From Citrobacter tructae (GTDB lineage Bacteria; Pseudomonadota; Gammaproteobacteria; Enterobacterales; Enterobacteriaceae), in contig NZ_CP038469.1 in the NCBI RefSeq assembly GCF_004684345.1, forward strand, positions 3,782,001-3,846,000: 64,000 nt of DNA, in the 5' to 3' direction. The notes under the pieces are model-generated. The model had not been told where the DNA came from. It made no database searches and worked only from the letters and a program-made list of their open reading frames with translations. This document shows positions 16,553 through 24,617 of this stretch, piece by piece. Within the stretch, counting starts at the first letter, position 1. The number at the start of each line of letters is the position of its first letter. A program made the translations under genes and the position numbers.

Positions 16553-17125
16553 ATGCTCAAATCGACTCTGGCGGCTGTTGCAGCTGTTCTCGCCCTTTCT
16601 GCCCTCTCTCCCGCAGCACTGGCAGCGAAAGGTGACCCCCGTGTTCTGCTGACAACCTCTGCCGGTAACATTGAGCTGGAGCTGAATAGCCAAAAAGCCC
16701 CGGTTTCAGTACAAAATTTTGTCGATTATGTAAACAATGGTTTCTATAACAACACCACGTTTCACCGTGTGATCCCGGGTTTTATGGTGCAGGGTGGCGG
16801 TTTTACCGAGCAGATGCAGCAGAAGAAGCCTAACCCGCCAATTAAAAATGAAGCCGATAACGGACTGCGCAATACCCGTGGCACCATTGCCATGGCACGG
16901 ACAGCAGACAAAGACAGCGCGACCAGCCAGTTCTTTATTAACATTGCGGACAACGCTTTCCTCGATCACGGTCAGCGTGACTTCGGCTATGCCGTCTTTG
17001 GTAAAGTGGTGAAAGGGATGGATGTCGCGGATAAGATAGCCCAAGTTCCGACGCACGATGTGGGTCCTTACCAGAACGTCCCGTCCAAACCGATTGTTAT
17101 CTTGTCTGCGAAAGTCCTGCCGTAA
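16553..17125 (+). CDS. ppiA: Periplasmic peptidyl-prolyl cis-trans isomerase A
   Basis: 190 residues, cyclophilin family, catalysing proline isomerisation during folding of exported proteins. A Sec signal peptide (about residues 1-24, ending in ALA) precedes the mature start AKGDP. Cyclophilin signatures TTFHRVIPGFMVQGGGF and SQFFINIADNAFLD are intact. CRP-like and Cpx sites lie upstream. A GC-rich hairpin follows the gene. Confidence 0.97.
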   Translation: MLKSTLAAVAAVLALSALSPAALAAKGDPRVLLTTSAGNIELELNSQKAPVSVQNFVDYVNNGFYNNTTFHRVIPGFMVQGGGFTEQMQQKKPNPPIKNEADNGLRNTRGTIAMARTADKDSATSQFFINIADNAFLDHGQRDFGYAVFGKVVKGMDVADKIAQVPTHDVGPYQNVPSKPIVILSAKVLP

Positions 17126-17136
17126 TCGTATTTTTG

Positions 17137-17157
17137 CGCGGGCGGTTCCTGCCCGCG
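17137..17157 (+). terminator. Probable terminator after ppiA
   Basis: Arms CGCGGGC and GCCCGCG with a 7-base loop, then a pyrimidine-rich tail, 12 bases after ppiA. The T-run is weak. Confidence 0.6.
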
Positions 17158-17232
17158 TTCTCTCCCTTCTCTGCGTAACCCAAAATTGCTGCTTATACTT
17201 GTGGCAAGTGCCGGCACATTCAGGGAGGTCAC

Positions 17233-17400
17233 GTGAAAAAACTCACCGATAAACAAAAGTCCAGTCTCTGGGAACAACTGCGAAACGGCAATTTCCAGGC
17301 CAGCCGACGCCTGGAAGGCGTGGATATTCCACGGGTTACGTTGAGCGCTGAAGACGCCCTGGCGCGCCTTGAAGAATTGAGGAGGCACTATGAGCGATAA
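17233..17400 (+). CDS. yhfG: YhfG, small antitoxin-type partner of Fic
   Basis: 55 residues from a GTG start at 17233 behind AGGGAGGT, identical in length to E. coli YhfG. It contains the inhibitory helix motif [ST]xxxE[GN] as SRRLEG (residues 24-29), which in class I Fic systems blocks ATP placement in the Fic active site. It overlaps fic by 11 bases, as toxin and antitoxin genes often do. In E. coli the FicT-YhfG (FicA) complex has been characterised structurally. Confidence 0.92.
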   Translation: MKKLTDKQKSSLWEQLRNGNFQASRRLEGVDIPRVTLSAEDALARLEELRRHYER

Positions 17401-17992
17401 ATTCGGTGATGGGCGCGATCCCTATTTGTATCCTGGCCTGAACGTAATGCGTAATCGTCTGGGGGTTCATCAGGCACAACGTCTGGCGCAGGCTGCCTAC
17501 GAATTGACGGCGCTGCGTGCGGCGACGATTGGGCTGGGTCCGTACAAACGCGGTTTGCCACACCTGTGTGCTATCCATCGTCAACTCTATCAGGATATTT
17601 TTGACTGGGCGGGCCAGCTGCGCGAGGTTGATATTTATCAGGGTGATACCCGCTTCTGCCACTTTGCCTACATCGAGAAAGAGGGCAATGCGCTGATGCA
17701 GGATCTGGAAGACGAGTCCTGGCTATTTGGGCAGCCAAAGGATACGTTTATCGACCGACTCGCGCATTATTATTGCGAAATTAATGTCCTGCACCCGTTT
17801 CGTATTGGTAGTGGTTTGGCACAGCGTATTTTCTTCGAACAGTTAGCGATCCATGCCGGGTATATGCTCAGTTGGGATGGTATACCGGTCGAAGAGTGGA
17901 ATCAGGCCAATCAGAGTGGTGCGATGGGCGACCTGTCGGCGTTGCGGGCGATATTTCTTAAAGTGGTAAGCGAAGCCCGAGAAACTGGGTAG
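17390..17992 (+). CDS. fic: Fic-domain protein with degenerate active-site motif
   Basis: 200 residues, Fic/Doc fold. Active Fic AMP-transferases carry HxFx[DE]GNGRxxR. Here the motif at 135-146 reads H-P-F-R-I-G-S-G-L-A-Q-R: the acidic metal ligand is Ile, the Asn is Ser and the first Arg is Leu, while His135 and the last Arg146 remain. E. coli Fic has the same kind of degeneration as far as I recall. AMPylation may thus be weak or lost; binding of nucleotide or of YhfG may be the retained function. Gly55, mutated in the original fic-1 (filamentation by cAMP) allele, is wild type. Confidence 0.93.
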   Translation: MSDKFGDGRDPYLYPGLNVMRNRLGVHQAQRLAQAAYELTALRAATIGLGPYKRGLPHLCAIHRQLYQDIFDWAGQLREVDIYQGDTRFCHFAYIEKEGNALMQDLEDESWLFGQPKDTFIDRLAHYYCEINVLHPFRIGSGLAQRIFFEQLAIHAGYMLSWDGIPVEEWNQANQSGAMGDLSALRAIFLKVVSEARETG

Positions 17993-18023
17993 AATAGCGC
18001 GGTTTTTCTGTACCGGAGCCGCA

Positions 18024-18587
18024 ATGATCCTGCTTATCGATAACTACGATTCTTTTACCTGGAACCTGTATCAATATTTCTGCGAACTGGGCGCTGAGGT
18101 TCTTGTCAGGCGCAACGACGAGTTGACGCTGGCGCAAATCGACGCGCTGAGCCCGCAAAAAATCGTTATTTCCCCCGGCCCTTGTACGCCGGATGATGCC
18201 GGGATCTCGCTGGACGTTATTCGTCACTATGCGGGAAAAATCCCGATGCTGGGCGTCTGTTTGGGTCACCAGGCGATGGCGCAAGCATTTGGTGCCAGCG
18301 TGGTGCGAGCGGCGAAAGTGATGCACGGTAAGACCAGCCCAATTACGCATACCGGGCAGGGCGTTTTTCAGGGGCTGGCGAACCCGTTAACGGTGACACG
18401 CTACCACTCTCTGGTGGTTGCGCCAGAGACGCTGCCTGCCTGCTTTGAGGTAACGGCCTGGAGCGAGACTCAGGAAATTATGGGCATTCGTCACCGCGAG
18501 TGGGATCTGGAAGGTGTACAGTTTCACCCGGAAAGTATCCTCAGTGAGCAGGGGCATCAACTGCTGGCTAATTTCCTCAATCGATGA
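18024..18587 (+). CDS. pabA: Aminodeoxychorismate synthase glutamine amidotransferase subunit
   Basis: 187 residues, class I glutamine amidotransferase. It supplies ammonia to PabB for making 4-amino-4-deoxychorismate in folate synthesis. The catalytic Cys is in GVCLGHQAMAQ near 79 and the His/Glu pair in VQFHPESIL near 168-170. Follows fic by 31 bases, in the ppiA-yhfG-fic-pabA order seen in E. coli. Confidence 0.97.
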   Translation: MILLIDNYDSFTWNLYQYFCELGAEVLVRRNDELTLAQIDALSPQKIVISPGPCTPDDAGISLDVIRHYAGKIPMLGVCLGHQAMAQAFGASVVRAAKVMHGKTSPITHTGQGVFQGLANPLTVTRYHSLVVAPETLPACFEVTAWSETQEIMGIRHREWDLEGVQFHPESILSEQGHQLLANFLNR

Positions 18588-18603
18588 TTTGTGGTTGCTA
18601 TTC

Positions 18604-18642
18604 AGTGATTTTTTATTCATATTTTGTGATTATAATTTCACT
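18604..18642. promoter_or_regulatory. Tandem ARG boxes upstream of argD
   Basis: Two 18-base boxes (cores TGATTTTTTATTCA at 18606-18619 and TGATTATAATTTCA at 18627-18640) whose centres are 21 bases apart. This is the standard ArgR hexamer operator layout (two boxes separated by 3 bases), so arginine repression of argD is expected. Confidence 0.85.
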
Positions 18643-18672
18643 AACATTTCTGCTTAATAGGGTGGCAATGAC

Positions 18673-19890
18673 ATGGCAACTGAACAAACTGCAATTACGC
18701 GCGCAACATTCGATGAAGTGATTCTGCCGATTTATGCACCGGCAGAGTTTATTCCGGTAAAAGGGAAAGGGAGTCGAGTCTGGGATCAACAGGGCAAAGA
18801 GTATGTTGATTTCGCGGGCGGCATTGCAGTTACAGCGTTAGGGCATTGCCATCCGGCACTGGTCGAGGCGTTGAAAACCCAGGGCGAAACCCTGTGGCAC
18901 ACCAGTAACGTTTTCACCAATGAACCCGCTCTGCGTTTAGGCCGCAAAATCATTGAAGCGACCTTCGCCGAGCGTGTGCTGTTCATGAACTCCGGCACCG
19001 AAGCCAACGAAACTGCCTTTAAGCTGGCGCGCCACTATGCCTGCGTGCGACATAGTCCGTTCAAAACCAAAATTATCGCCTTCCACAATGCGTTTCACGG
19101 CCGTTCGCTGTTTACCGTTTCCGTCGGCGGACAGCCGAAATATTCTGACGGCTTTGGCCCAAAACCGGCGGACATTATTCATGTGCCGTTTAACGATCTG
19201 CATGCGGTTAAAGCGGTGATGAACGATCACACCTGCGCGGTTGTCGTCGAACCGATTCAGGGCGAAGGTGGCGTCATGGCCGCAACACCGGAATTCCTAC
19301 AGGGCCTGCGGGAGTTGTGCGATCAACATCAGTCATTGCTAGTATTTGATGAAGTGCAGTGCGGGATGGGGCGTACCGGCAATCTGTTTGCCTATATGCA
19401 CTACGGCGTGACGCCGGACATTCTGACCAGCGCCAAAGCCCTCGGCGGCGGCTTCCCGGTGAGTGCCATGTTGACCACTCAGGAGATTGCTTCTGCGTTC
19501 CATGTTGGTTCGCACGGCTCGACCTACGGTGGTAATCCGCTGGCCTGCGCGGTTGCAGAGACGGCGTTTGACATCATCAACACGCCGGACGTGCTGGAAG
19601 GTATTCAGGCCAAACGTCAGGAATTTGTTGCGCATTTACAGAAAATCGATGCTCAGTATGACATTTTTAGCGATATTCGCGGCATGGGGCTGCTGATTGG
19701 CGCGGAGCTGAAGCCGCAGTTCAAAGGCCGGGCGCGCGATTTCCTCTACGCGGCTGCCCACGAAGGGGTGATGGTACTGAATGCCGGCCCGGACGTGATG
19801 CGTTTTGCGCCGTCGCTGGTGGTAGAGCAAGCGGATATCGATGAAGGGATGCAGCGCTTCGCGCAGGCGGTCGCGAAAGTGGTGGGTTGA
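18673..19890 (+). CDS. argD: Acetylornithine/succinyldiaminopimelate aminotransferase
   Basis: 405 residues, class III PLP aminotransferase of arginine and lysine biosynthesis; E. coli ArgD is 406. The PLP lysine lies in TSAKALGGGFP (near 255); other signatures are MNSGTEANETAFKLAR and VFDEVQCGMGRTG. The sequence agrees with ArgD rather than the paralogue AstC, as does its pabA neighbour. Controlled by the ARG boxes upstream. Confidence 0.97.
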   Translation: MATEQTAITRATFDEVILPIYAPAEFIPVKGKGSRVWDQQGKEYVDFAGGIAVTALGHCHPALVEALKTQGETLWHTSNVFTNEPALRLGRKIIEATFAERVLFMNSGTEANETAFKLARHYACVRHSPFKTKIIAFHNAFHGRSLFTVSVGGQPKYSDGFGPKPADIIHVPFNDLHAVKAVMNDHTCAVVVEPIQGEGGVMAATPEFLQGLRELCDQHQSLLVFDEVQCGMGRTGNLFAYMHYGVTPDILTSAKALGGGFPVSAMLTTQEIASAFHVGSHGSTYGGNPLACAVAETAFDIINTPDVLEGIQAKRQEFVAHLQKIDAQYDIFSDIRGMGLLIGAELKPQFKGRARDFLYAAAHEGVMVLNAGPDVMRFAPSLVVEQADIDEGMQRFAQAVAKVVG

Positions 19891-19894
19891 TCGC

Positions 19895-19940
19895 CTGTTT
19901 GCCGGAAAAGCACAGTTCAGCGGCGACATCCGGCAAACAG
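19895..19940. repeat. Inverted repeat between argD and yhfK
   Basis: Arms CTGTTTGCCGG and CCGGCAAACAG (11 bases) flank a 24-base loop between the converging ends of argD and yhfK. The GCCGG...CCGGC cores recall REP elements. Probably acts in 3'-end formation for both genes. Confidence 0.7.
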
Positions 19941-19942
19941 TG

Positions 19943-22030
19943 TTAGCCCTTCATATCCCGCAATCGTCGGCTTAGCCAGATACCGTGGTGCGGGCGCTGA
20001 CGCCATGCAACAGAAGAAATGGTGTGCATAGTGTTCAGATGACCCAAAATGCGCTGCAGATGCTGTTCCAGAGTGCTTAACGGACCGTGGGATAGCATCT
20101 CCGGTGATTCGAGAATATTCACATCGCCGGAGCTTCCCGGCCCGTCATATTCCAGCCGCTGCTGACAGCGCTGAATTGCAATTTCACAGGACTCCAGATA
20201 CCGCTGCGCCAAATCCGGCGTCAACATTGTGTGTTCTCGTGCCAGCGTGGTCATCGCGTTGATATGCTCGACGATGAACTGGCTGTGCGTGACCCACAGT
20301 TTCATATCGGCCAGGTAATGCGAATTAAATCCTGGCTCCTGCATCGCTTGGTTGAGTGAGTTAAACAGTGTGTTATGTGCCTGATTGACCCGCATACGCT
20401 GATACGCGAGCGGTGTTGCCTGCGGATCGTTGCTGAGGATCAGGCGAATGGCTTCCTGATCGGATTCCAGCGCATCGTGGGCGTTTTTGCGCAGCAGGCC
20501 GCTCTGCCACTGCGGCCACAGCCAGAGTGTGCCGCCAAAGGCAATCAAACAGCCCAGCACCGTATCGACAAAGCGCGGCACGATAAACTGCTCCCCGTTC
20601 AGCGTCAGCAACTGCAGGGTATATACCGCCGTGACTGTAAAGCCGACGGTGGCCCAGCCGTAGTTTTTGCGCATGATCAGATAACTGCCGAGGGTGATGA
20701 CCAGCATGGCCGCCAGCGTAAATCCTTCCGGAATATGAAAGTGCAACGTGACGCCAGCAATCACCAGCCCGACGAGCGTACCTACCGAACGATGCAAAAT
20801 ACGTACCCGCGTTGCACCGTAGCCGTTTTGCGTGACGAACAGGACCGTCATCAGGATCCAGTAAGGTTTTGGCAGGTGTAAGGCGCTGCCCATCAGGCTG
20901 GCGATGCTCAACATGACGCTGATGCGTCCGGCATTACGCAGCGCCGGGGATTTCAACGACAGATAGTTTTTCAGGGCAGGGAGCAACGGCAATCGGCGCT
21001 GTTTGTCGGCCATCAAATCTCGGGCGTACAGTGGACGCTGAGTGCGTAGCACGCGGGCAATACGGCTAAAGTGCCAGTAGCAAAACTGCCCGACCGGGTT
21101 GTCCGGATGCTGGTTAGCAATTTTCTCCAGCGTGCCAATCTGTTTCTCCATGGAAAAACGCGTAGGCAAGCGATGATACAGAATGTCATCTGCCAGCACG
21201 CGCAGGCGGGCGGCGACGGTGCGCGCGTTCCAGCGAATCACCTGCTCCGCGTGGCTACGCTCGACCAGCTTTTGCACCTCTTCCGGTTGATGCAGGCTAA
21301 CGGAAATATGTTCCTGCAAATCCAGTGCTTCCTGAAAGGACCGCAGCAGGCGTTTGTACTCGTTATTGCGATGCGCCGAAAGCATGTGCATTTGCTGATA
21401 ACACTGGGTGATCAGATCCACGGCTTTTTGCTGGCGAACCAGCAGCGGGGGTAACGCTTTTTCGGGATCGACGTGCTGGGTTAGCAGGCTATATTTTGCT
21501 TCACAATAATCGGCCAGTTCGCGGTACAACAAGCTGAGCGATTCCCGCAGCGGCTGTTCACGCCACAGCCAAAACCAGAACCAGTTGAACGCGCCGTACC
21601 ACAACGTACCCAGCGCATAGATCAGCAGCGGCTCCCAGATGGGCATATTCCCGGCCAGACTTAGCGTGAAAATCGCCGCGATCAGTGAGGCTGGCAGTAA
21701 TCGAGCATGCAGAGGGCCCAGCTCTGCGGTTACGCCGAGAACCAGTGTCAGGCCGGTGAGGATTAGCGGAAGCGGTATGGTCTGCGCCAGCAGCAACTGC
21801 ATGATCAGGCTGCACCCGGCAAACAGCGACGCGCCAATAACTAAGCGTTTGAAAAAGCGCTTATGCGGGGTATCAAGACCGGCAATGTTACAGCAGGCAG
21901 GGACGAGGGAGAAAAGCAGCCCCAGATGAAGCTGACCGATGATAAGACCGACAGCCACGGGCAAACACAGCACCAGGGTTTGTCGTAGTGCGTAGTTGAT
22001 CTCGGGGTGATAAATCAGTCTTCGCCACAT
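19943..22030 (-). CDS. yhfK: YhfK, FUSC-like inner membrane protein
   Basis: About 695 residues from the ATG at 22030; a TTG at 22042 in frame is a less likely start. Two hydrophobic blocks (about 15-150 and 360-490) surround a soluble stretch, the arrangement of the YccS/YhfK (FUSC-like) family related to AaeB efflux proteins. The C-terminal 200 residues are soluble and may be cytoplasmic. Function unknown. It follows crp by about 50 bases on the same strand as in E. coli. Confidence 0.9.
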   Translation of the reverse strand: MWRRLIYHPEINYALRQTLVLCLPVAVGLIIGQLHLGLLFSLVPACCNIAGLDTPHKRFFKRLVIGASLFAGCSLIMQLLLAQTIPLPLILTGLTLVLGVTAELGPLHARLLPASLIAAIFTLSLAGNMPIWEPLLIYALGTLWYGAFNWFWFWLWREQPLRESLSLLYRELADYCEAKYSLLTQHVDPEKALPPLLVRQQKAVDLITQCYQQMHMLSAHRNNEYKRLLRSFQEALDLQEHISVSLHQPEEVQKLVERSHAEQVIRWNARTVAARLRVLADDILYHRLPTRFSMEKQIGTLEKIANQHPDNPVGQFCYWHFSRIARVLRTQRPLYARDLMADKQRRLPLLPALKNYLSLKSPALRNAGRISVMLSIASLMGSALHLPKPYWILMTVLFVTQNGYGATRVRILHRSVGTLVGLVIAGVTLHFHIPEGFTLAAMLVITLGSYLIMRKNYGWATVGFTVTAVYTLQLLTLNGEQFIVPRFVDTVLGCLIAFGGTLWLWPQWQSGLLRKNAHDALESDQEAIRLILSNDPQATPLAYQRMRVNQAHNTLFNSLNQAMQEPGFNSHYLADMKLWVTHSQFIVEHINAMTTLAREHTMLTPDLAQRYLESCEIAIQRCQQRLEYDGPGSSGDVNILESPEMLSHGPLSTLEQHLQRILGHLNTMHTISSVAWRQRPHHGIWLSRRLRDMKG

Positions 22031-22081
22031 CGGTGTAAACAAGAATGGCGCATTACCCGGTAACGCGCCATTTCGATGAGG

Positions 22082-22714
22082 TTAACGCGTGCCGTAGACG
22101 ACGATCGTCTTACCGTGCGCGGAGATCAGGTTCTGATCTTCCAGCATCTTCAGGATACGACCAACAGTTTCACGGGAACAGCCAACGATCTGGCCAATTT
22201 CCTGACGGGTGATTTTGATCTGCATGCCATCCGGGTGGGTCATAGCGTCAGGTTGCTTCGCCAGGTTCAACAGGGTCTGGGCGATACGACCAGTGACATC
22301 CAGGAAGGCAAGGTTGCCCACTTTTTCGGACGTTACCTGCAGACGACGAGCCATCTGGGAAGACAGGCGCATCAGAATATCCGGGTTAACCTGGATTAAT
22401 TGACGAAATTTTTTGTATGAAATTTCAGCGACTTCACATGCGGTTTTGGCACGTACCCAGGCGCTACGTTCCTGGCCTTCTTCAAACAGGCCTAATTCAC
22501 CAATGAAATCGCCCTGATTCAGATAAGAGAGGATCATTTCTTTCCCTTCTTCATCTTTGATCAGCACTGCCACTGAGCCTTTAACGATGTAATACAACGT
22601 TTCCGCTTTTTCACCCTGGTGAATCAGCGTGCTCTTCGATGGGTACTTATGAATATGGCAATGAGACAAGAACCATTCGAGAGTCGGGTCTGTTTGCGGT
22701 TTGCCAAGCACCAT
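22082..22714 (-). CDS. crp: cAMP receptor protein
   Basis: 210 residues, global transcription regulator. The N-terminal cAMP-binding beta roll carries IGELGLFEEGQERSAWVRAKTACEVAEI (shown by residues Glu72, Arg82 and Ser83 region), and the C-terminal helix-turn-helix has the recognition helix CSRETVGRILKMLEDQ. Sequence is essentially that of E. coli CRP. The 309-base region upstream carries a CRP site for autoregulation. Confidence 0.99.
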   Translation of the reverse strand: MVLGKPQTDPTLEWFLSHCHIHKYPSKSTLIHQGEKAETLYYIVKGSVAVLIKDEEGKEMILSYLNQGDFIGELGLFEEGQERSAWVRAKTACEVAEISYKKFRQLIQVNPDILMRLSSQMARRLQVTSEKVGNLAFLDVTGRIAQTLLNLAKQPDAMTHPDGMQIKITRQEIGQIVGCSRETVGRILKMLEDQNLISAHGKTIVVYGTR

Positions 22715-23023
22715 GCGCGGTTATCCTCTGTTATAAGCTGTCTCCAGAGCCAGAAAACGACGCTGCCTCTGGGGTTGCAAAAATATGTTTCCCGCTACCT
22801 GGGAAAGGGGCTGCTAAAAAGTGAACTGCAGCCTGTAATGTGATGTCCTCTGCATACATGCAGTACGTCTATGTAATACTGTAGCATCCTGACTGTTTTA
22901 GCATAGCTTTCGCCGTGTGTCTCCTGGTGTCTCGCTTCAGCATGATGCAGGTCGCCTTCCGTTGCGAGAATTGTTATGTACGCGTAATCTGTCAGGAAAA
23001 TTGAAACATTGGAGTTACGAAAT
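22715..23023. other. Divergent regulatory region crp-yhfA
   Basis: 309 bases with no supported gene. It holds the crp promoter and leader, the CRP site and the yhfA promoter. Small open frames here (for example at 22619-22843) lack homology and ribosome binding sites. Confidence 0.75.
22837..22858. promoter_or_regulatory. CRP site in the crp promoter region
   Basis: TGTGA at 22839-22843 followed by a weaker half at TGCAT; the surrounding 22 bases resemble the CRP site downstream of the E. coli crp start site. A palindrome CTGCATACATGCAG overlaps its edge. Consistent with autoregulation of crp. Confidence 0.7.
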
Positions 23024-23428
23024 ATGCAAGCGCGTGTAAAGTGGGTTGAGGGGTTAACCTTCCTCGGTGAGTCCGCCTCTGGCCACCAAATCTTGATGGA
23101 CGGTAACTCTGGTGATAAAGCGCCGAGCCCGATGGAAATGGTGCTAATGGCTGCGGGTGGCTGTAGTGCGATTGATGTGGTGTCGATCCTGCAAAAGGGT
23201 CGTCAGGATGTGACCAACTGCGAAGTGAAACTCACTTCCGAACGTCGTGAAGAAGCGCCGCGTCTGTTTACCCATATTAATCTGCATTTCATCGTCACCG
23301 GTAACGATCTAAAAGACGCGTCAGTGTCCCGCGCAGTAGACCTCTCGGCGGAGAAGTATTGTTCCGTGGCGTTGATGCTAGAAAAAGCGGTGAATATTAC
23401 CCATTCCTATGAAGTGATTGCGGCGTAA
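23024..23428 (+). CDS. yhfA: YhfA, OsmC-family protein
   Basis: 134 residues from the ATG at 23024 behind GGAGT. OsmC/Ohr fold; members reduce organic hydroperoxides with two cysteines, seen here as Cys52 in GGCSAIDV and Cys113 or so in SAEKYCSVALML. The E. coli orthologue has no firmly assigned substrate. Divergent from crp. Confidence 0.93.
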   Translation: MQARVKWVEGLTFLGESASGHQILMDGNSGDKAPSPMEMVLMAAGGCSAIDVVSILQKGRQDVTNCEVKLTSERREEAPRLFTHINLHFIVTGNDLKDASVSRAVDLSAEKYCSVALMLEKAVNITHSYEVIAA

Positions 23429-23435
23429 TTTCTAA

Positions 23436-23463
23436 TGCCGGATGAGCCTAGCGCTATCCGGCA
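23436..23463. repeat. REP-like palindrome between yhfA and prkB
   Basis: TGCCGGAT and ATCCGGCA arms with a 12-base loop, lying between the converging yhfA and prkB stops. Same core as the element at 14985. Confidence 0.85.
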
Positions 23464-23473
23464 CAAACACCGC

Positions 23474-24343
23474 TTACTCTATTTTCTTCCCTTCCATCAG
23501 CCGTTGGACCAGCGGCAGCATGATCAGCTCCATTGCCAGCCCCATTTTGCCACCCGGCACCACTAATGTATTGATGTGAGAAATGAATGAGCCCTGCAGC
23601 ATAGCCAGTAGCCAGGGAAAGTCGATACCTTCCAGATTACGAAAATGGATAACAACAAAGCTTTCATCCAATGACGGAATGCTTTTTGCTGCAAAAGGGT
23701 TAGAGGTGTCGACCGTCGGTACGCGCTGGAAGTTAATATGCGTGCGGGAAAACTGCGGGGTGATGTAATTGATGTAATCGTCCATTGAGCGCACGACTGA
23801 GTCCATTACCGCTTCGCGGGAGTGACCGCGCTCGCTGGTATCGCGGGTTAGTTTCTGGATCCACTCCAGGTTGACGATTGGCACCACCCCGACCAATAGA
23901 TCGACATGCCGCGCCACATTTTGTTGCGGGGTTACTACACCGCCGTGCAAGCCTTCATAGAACAGCACGTCCGTCGGTTCAGGAAGAGGCTGCCAGGGGG
24001 TAAATGTGCCCGGAACCTGATTCCACGGAACGGCTTCATCATACGTGTGCAGATATTTTCGTGACTGGCCTTTGCCCGACTGACCGTACTCGATGAAGGT
24101 GTGTTCCAGCAGGCTGAAATCGTTGGCTTCGGGGCCGAAATAGCTGATGTGTCGCCCGGCGTCACGCGCTTTGCGGATCGCCATGTCCATCTCAGGACGG
24201 GTATAGCGGTGAAAACTGTCGCCTTCCACCTCGGCAGCGCGCAGATTTAACTGCGAGAAAATTTTACGAAACGCGAGGCTGGTGGTGGTGGTCCCCGCGC
24301 CGCTGGATCCTGTTACCGCAATCACCGGATGTTTGGCAGACAT
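23474..24343 (-). CDS. prkB: Phosphoribulokinase-like protein
   Basis: 289 residues, close to Calvin-cycle phosphoribulokinases of bacteria. P-loop GSSGAGTTT at about 12-20; the conserved R and E residues in DSFHRYTRPEMD and FYEGLHGGV follow. No RuBisCO is present in this region and enterobacteria lack the Calvin cycle, so the natural substrate is uncertain. It is the last of the yheT-yheU-prkB genes on the minus strand. Confidence 0.92.
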   Translation of the reverse strand: MSAKHPVIAVTGSSGAGTTTTSLAFRKIFSQLNLRAAEVEGDSFHRYTRPEMDMAIRKARDAGRHISYFGPEANDFSLLEHTFIEYGQSGKGQSRKYLHTYDEAVPWNQVPGTFTPWQPLPEPTDVLFYEGLHGGVVTPQQNVARHVDLLVGVVPIVNLEWIQKLTRDTSERGHSREAVMDSVVRSMDDYINYITPQFSRTHINFQRVPTVDTSNPFAAKSIPSLDESFVVIHFRNLEGIDFPWLLAMLQGSFISHINTLVVPGGKMGLAMELIMLPLVQRLMEGKKIE

Positions 24344-24396
24344 AACAACTCCATAAATAGGTTGGTTTTTTATTATAGTCAGCCGTCGACAACCGA

Positions 24397-24615
24397 TTAT
24401 TCGCGAAACTGTTTCTGCGGCATAATGTTGACCGTTTCATGCAGTTCTGACCATACCAGGATGGCTTCGCCAGATTGTAACTGGCGTCTGACGTCGGCGA
24501 CTTTTTGTTCGAGTGAACGTTCATGTTCACCATAATCGGTGCCTTCACGCAAGACAAAGCTTTCAATCAGATTGTCCAGCGCTTCAGGGGATAAGTCCTG
24601 CCAGGGGATCTGCAT
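24397..24615 (-). CDS. yheU: YheU, small conserved protein
   Basis: 72 residues (UPF0270 family), starting MQIPWQDLSPEALDNLIESF, same length as E. coli YheU. Acidic and helical with no membrane segment. The start is 2 bases past the yheT stop, so the two are probably translated together. Function unknown. Confidence 0.93.
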   Translation of the reverse strand: MQIPWQDLSPEALDNLIESFVLREGTDYGEHERSLEQKVADVRRQLQSGEAILVWSELHETVNIMPQKQFRE

Positions 24616-24617
24616 GA

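Noticed and set aside
22619..22843. Small plus-strand frames in and before crp
   Set aside because: Antisense to the crp start and promoter; no ribosome binding site or recognised product.
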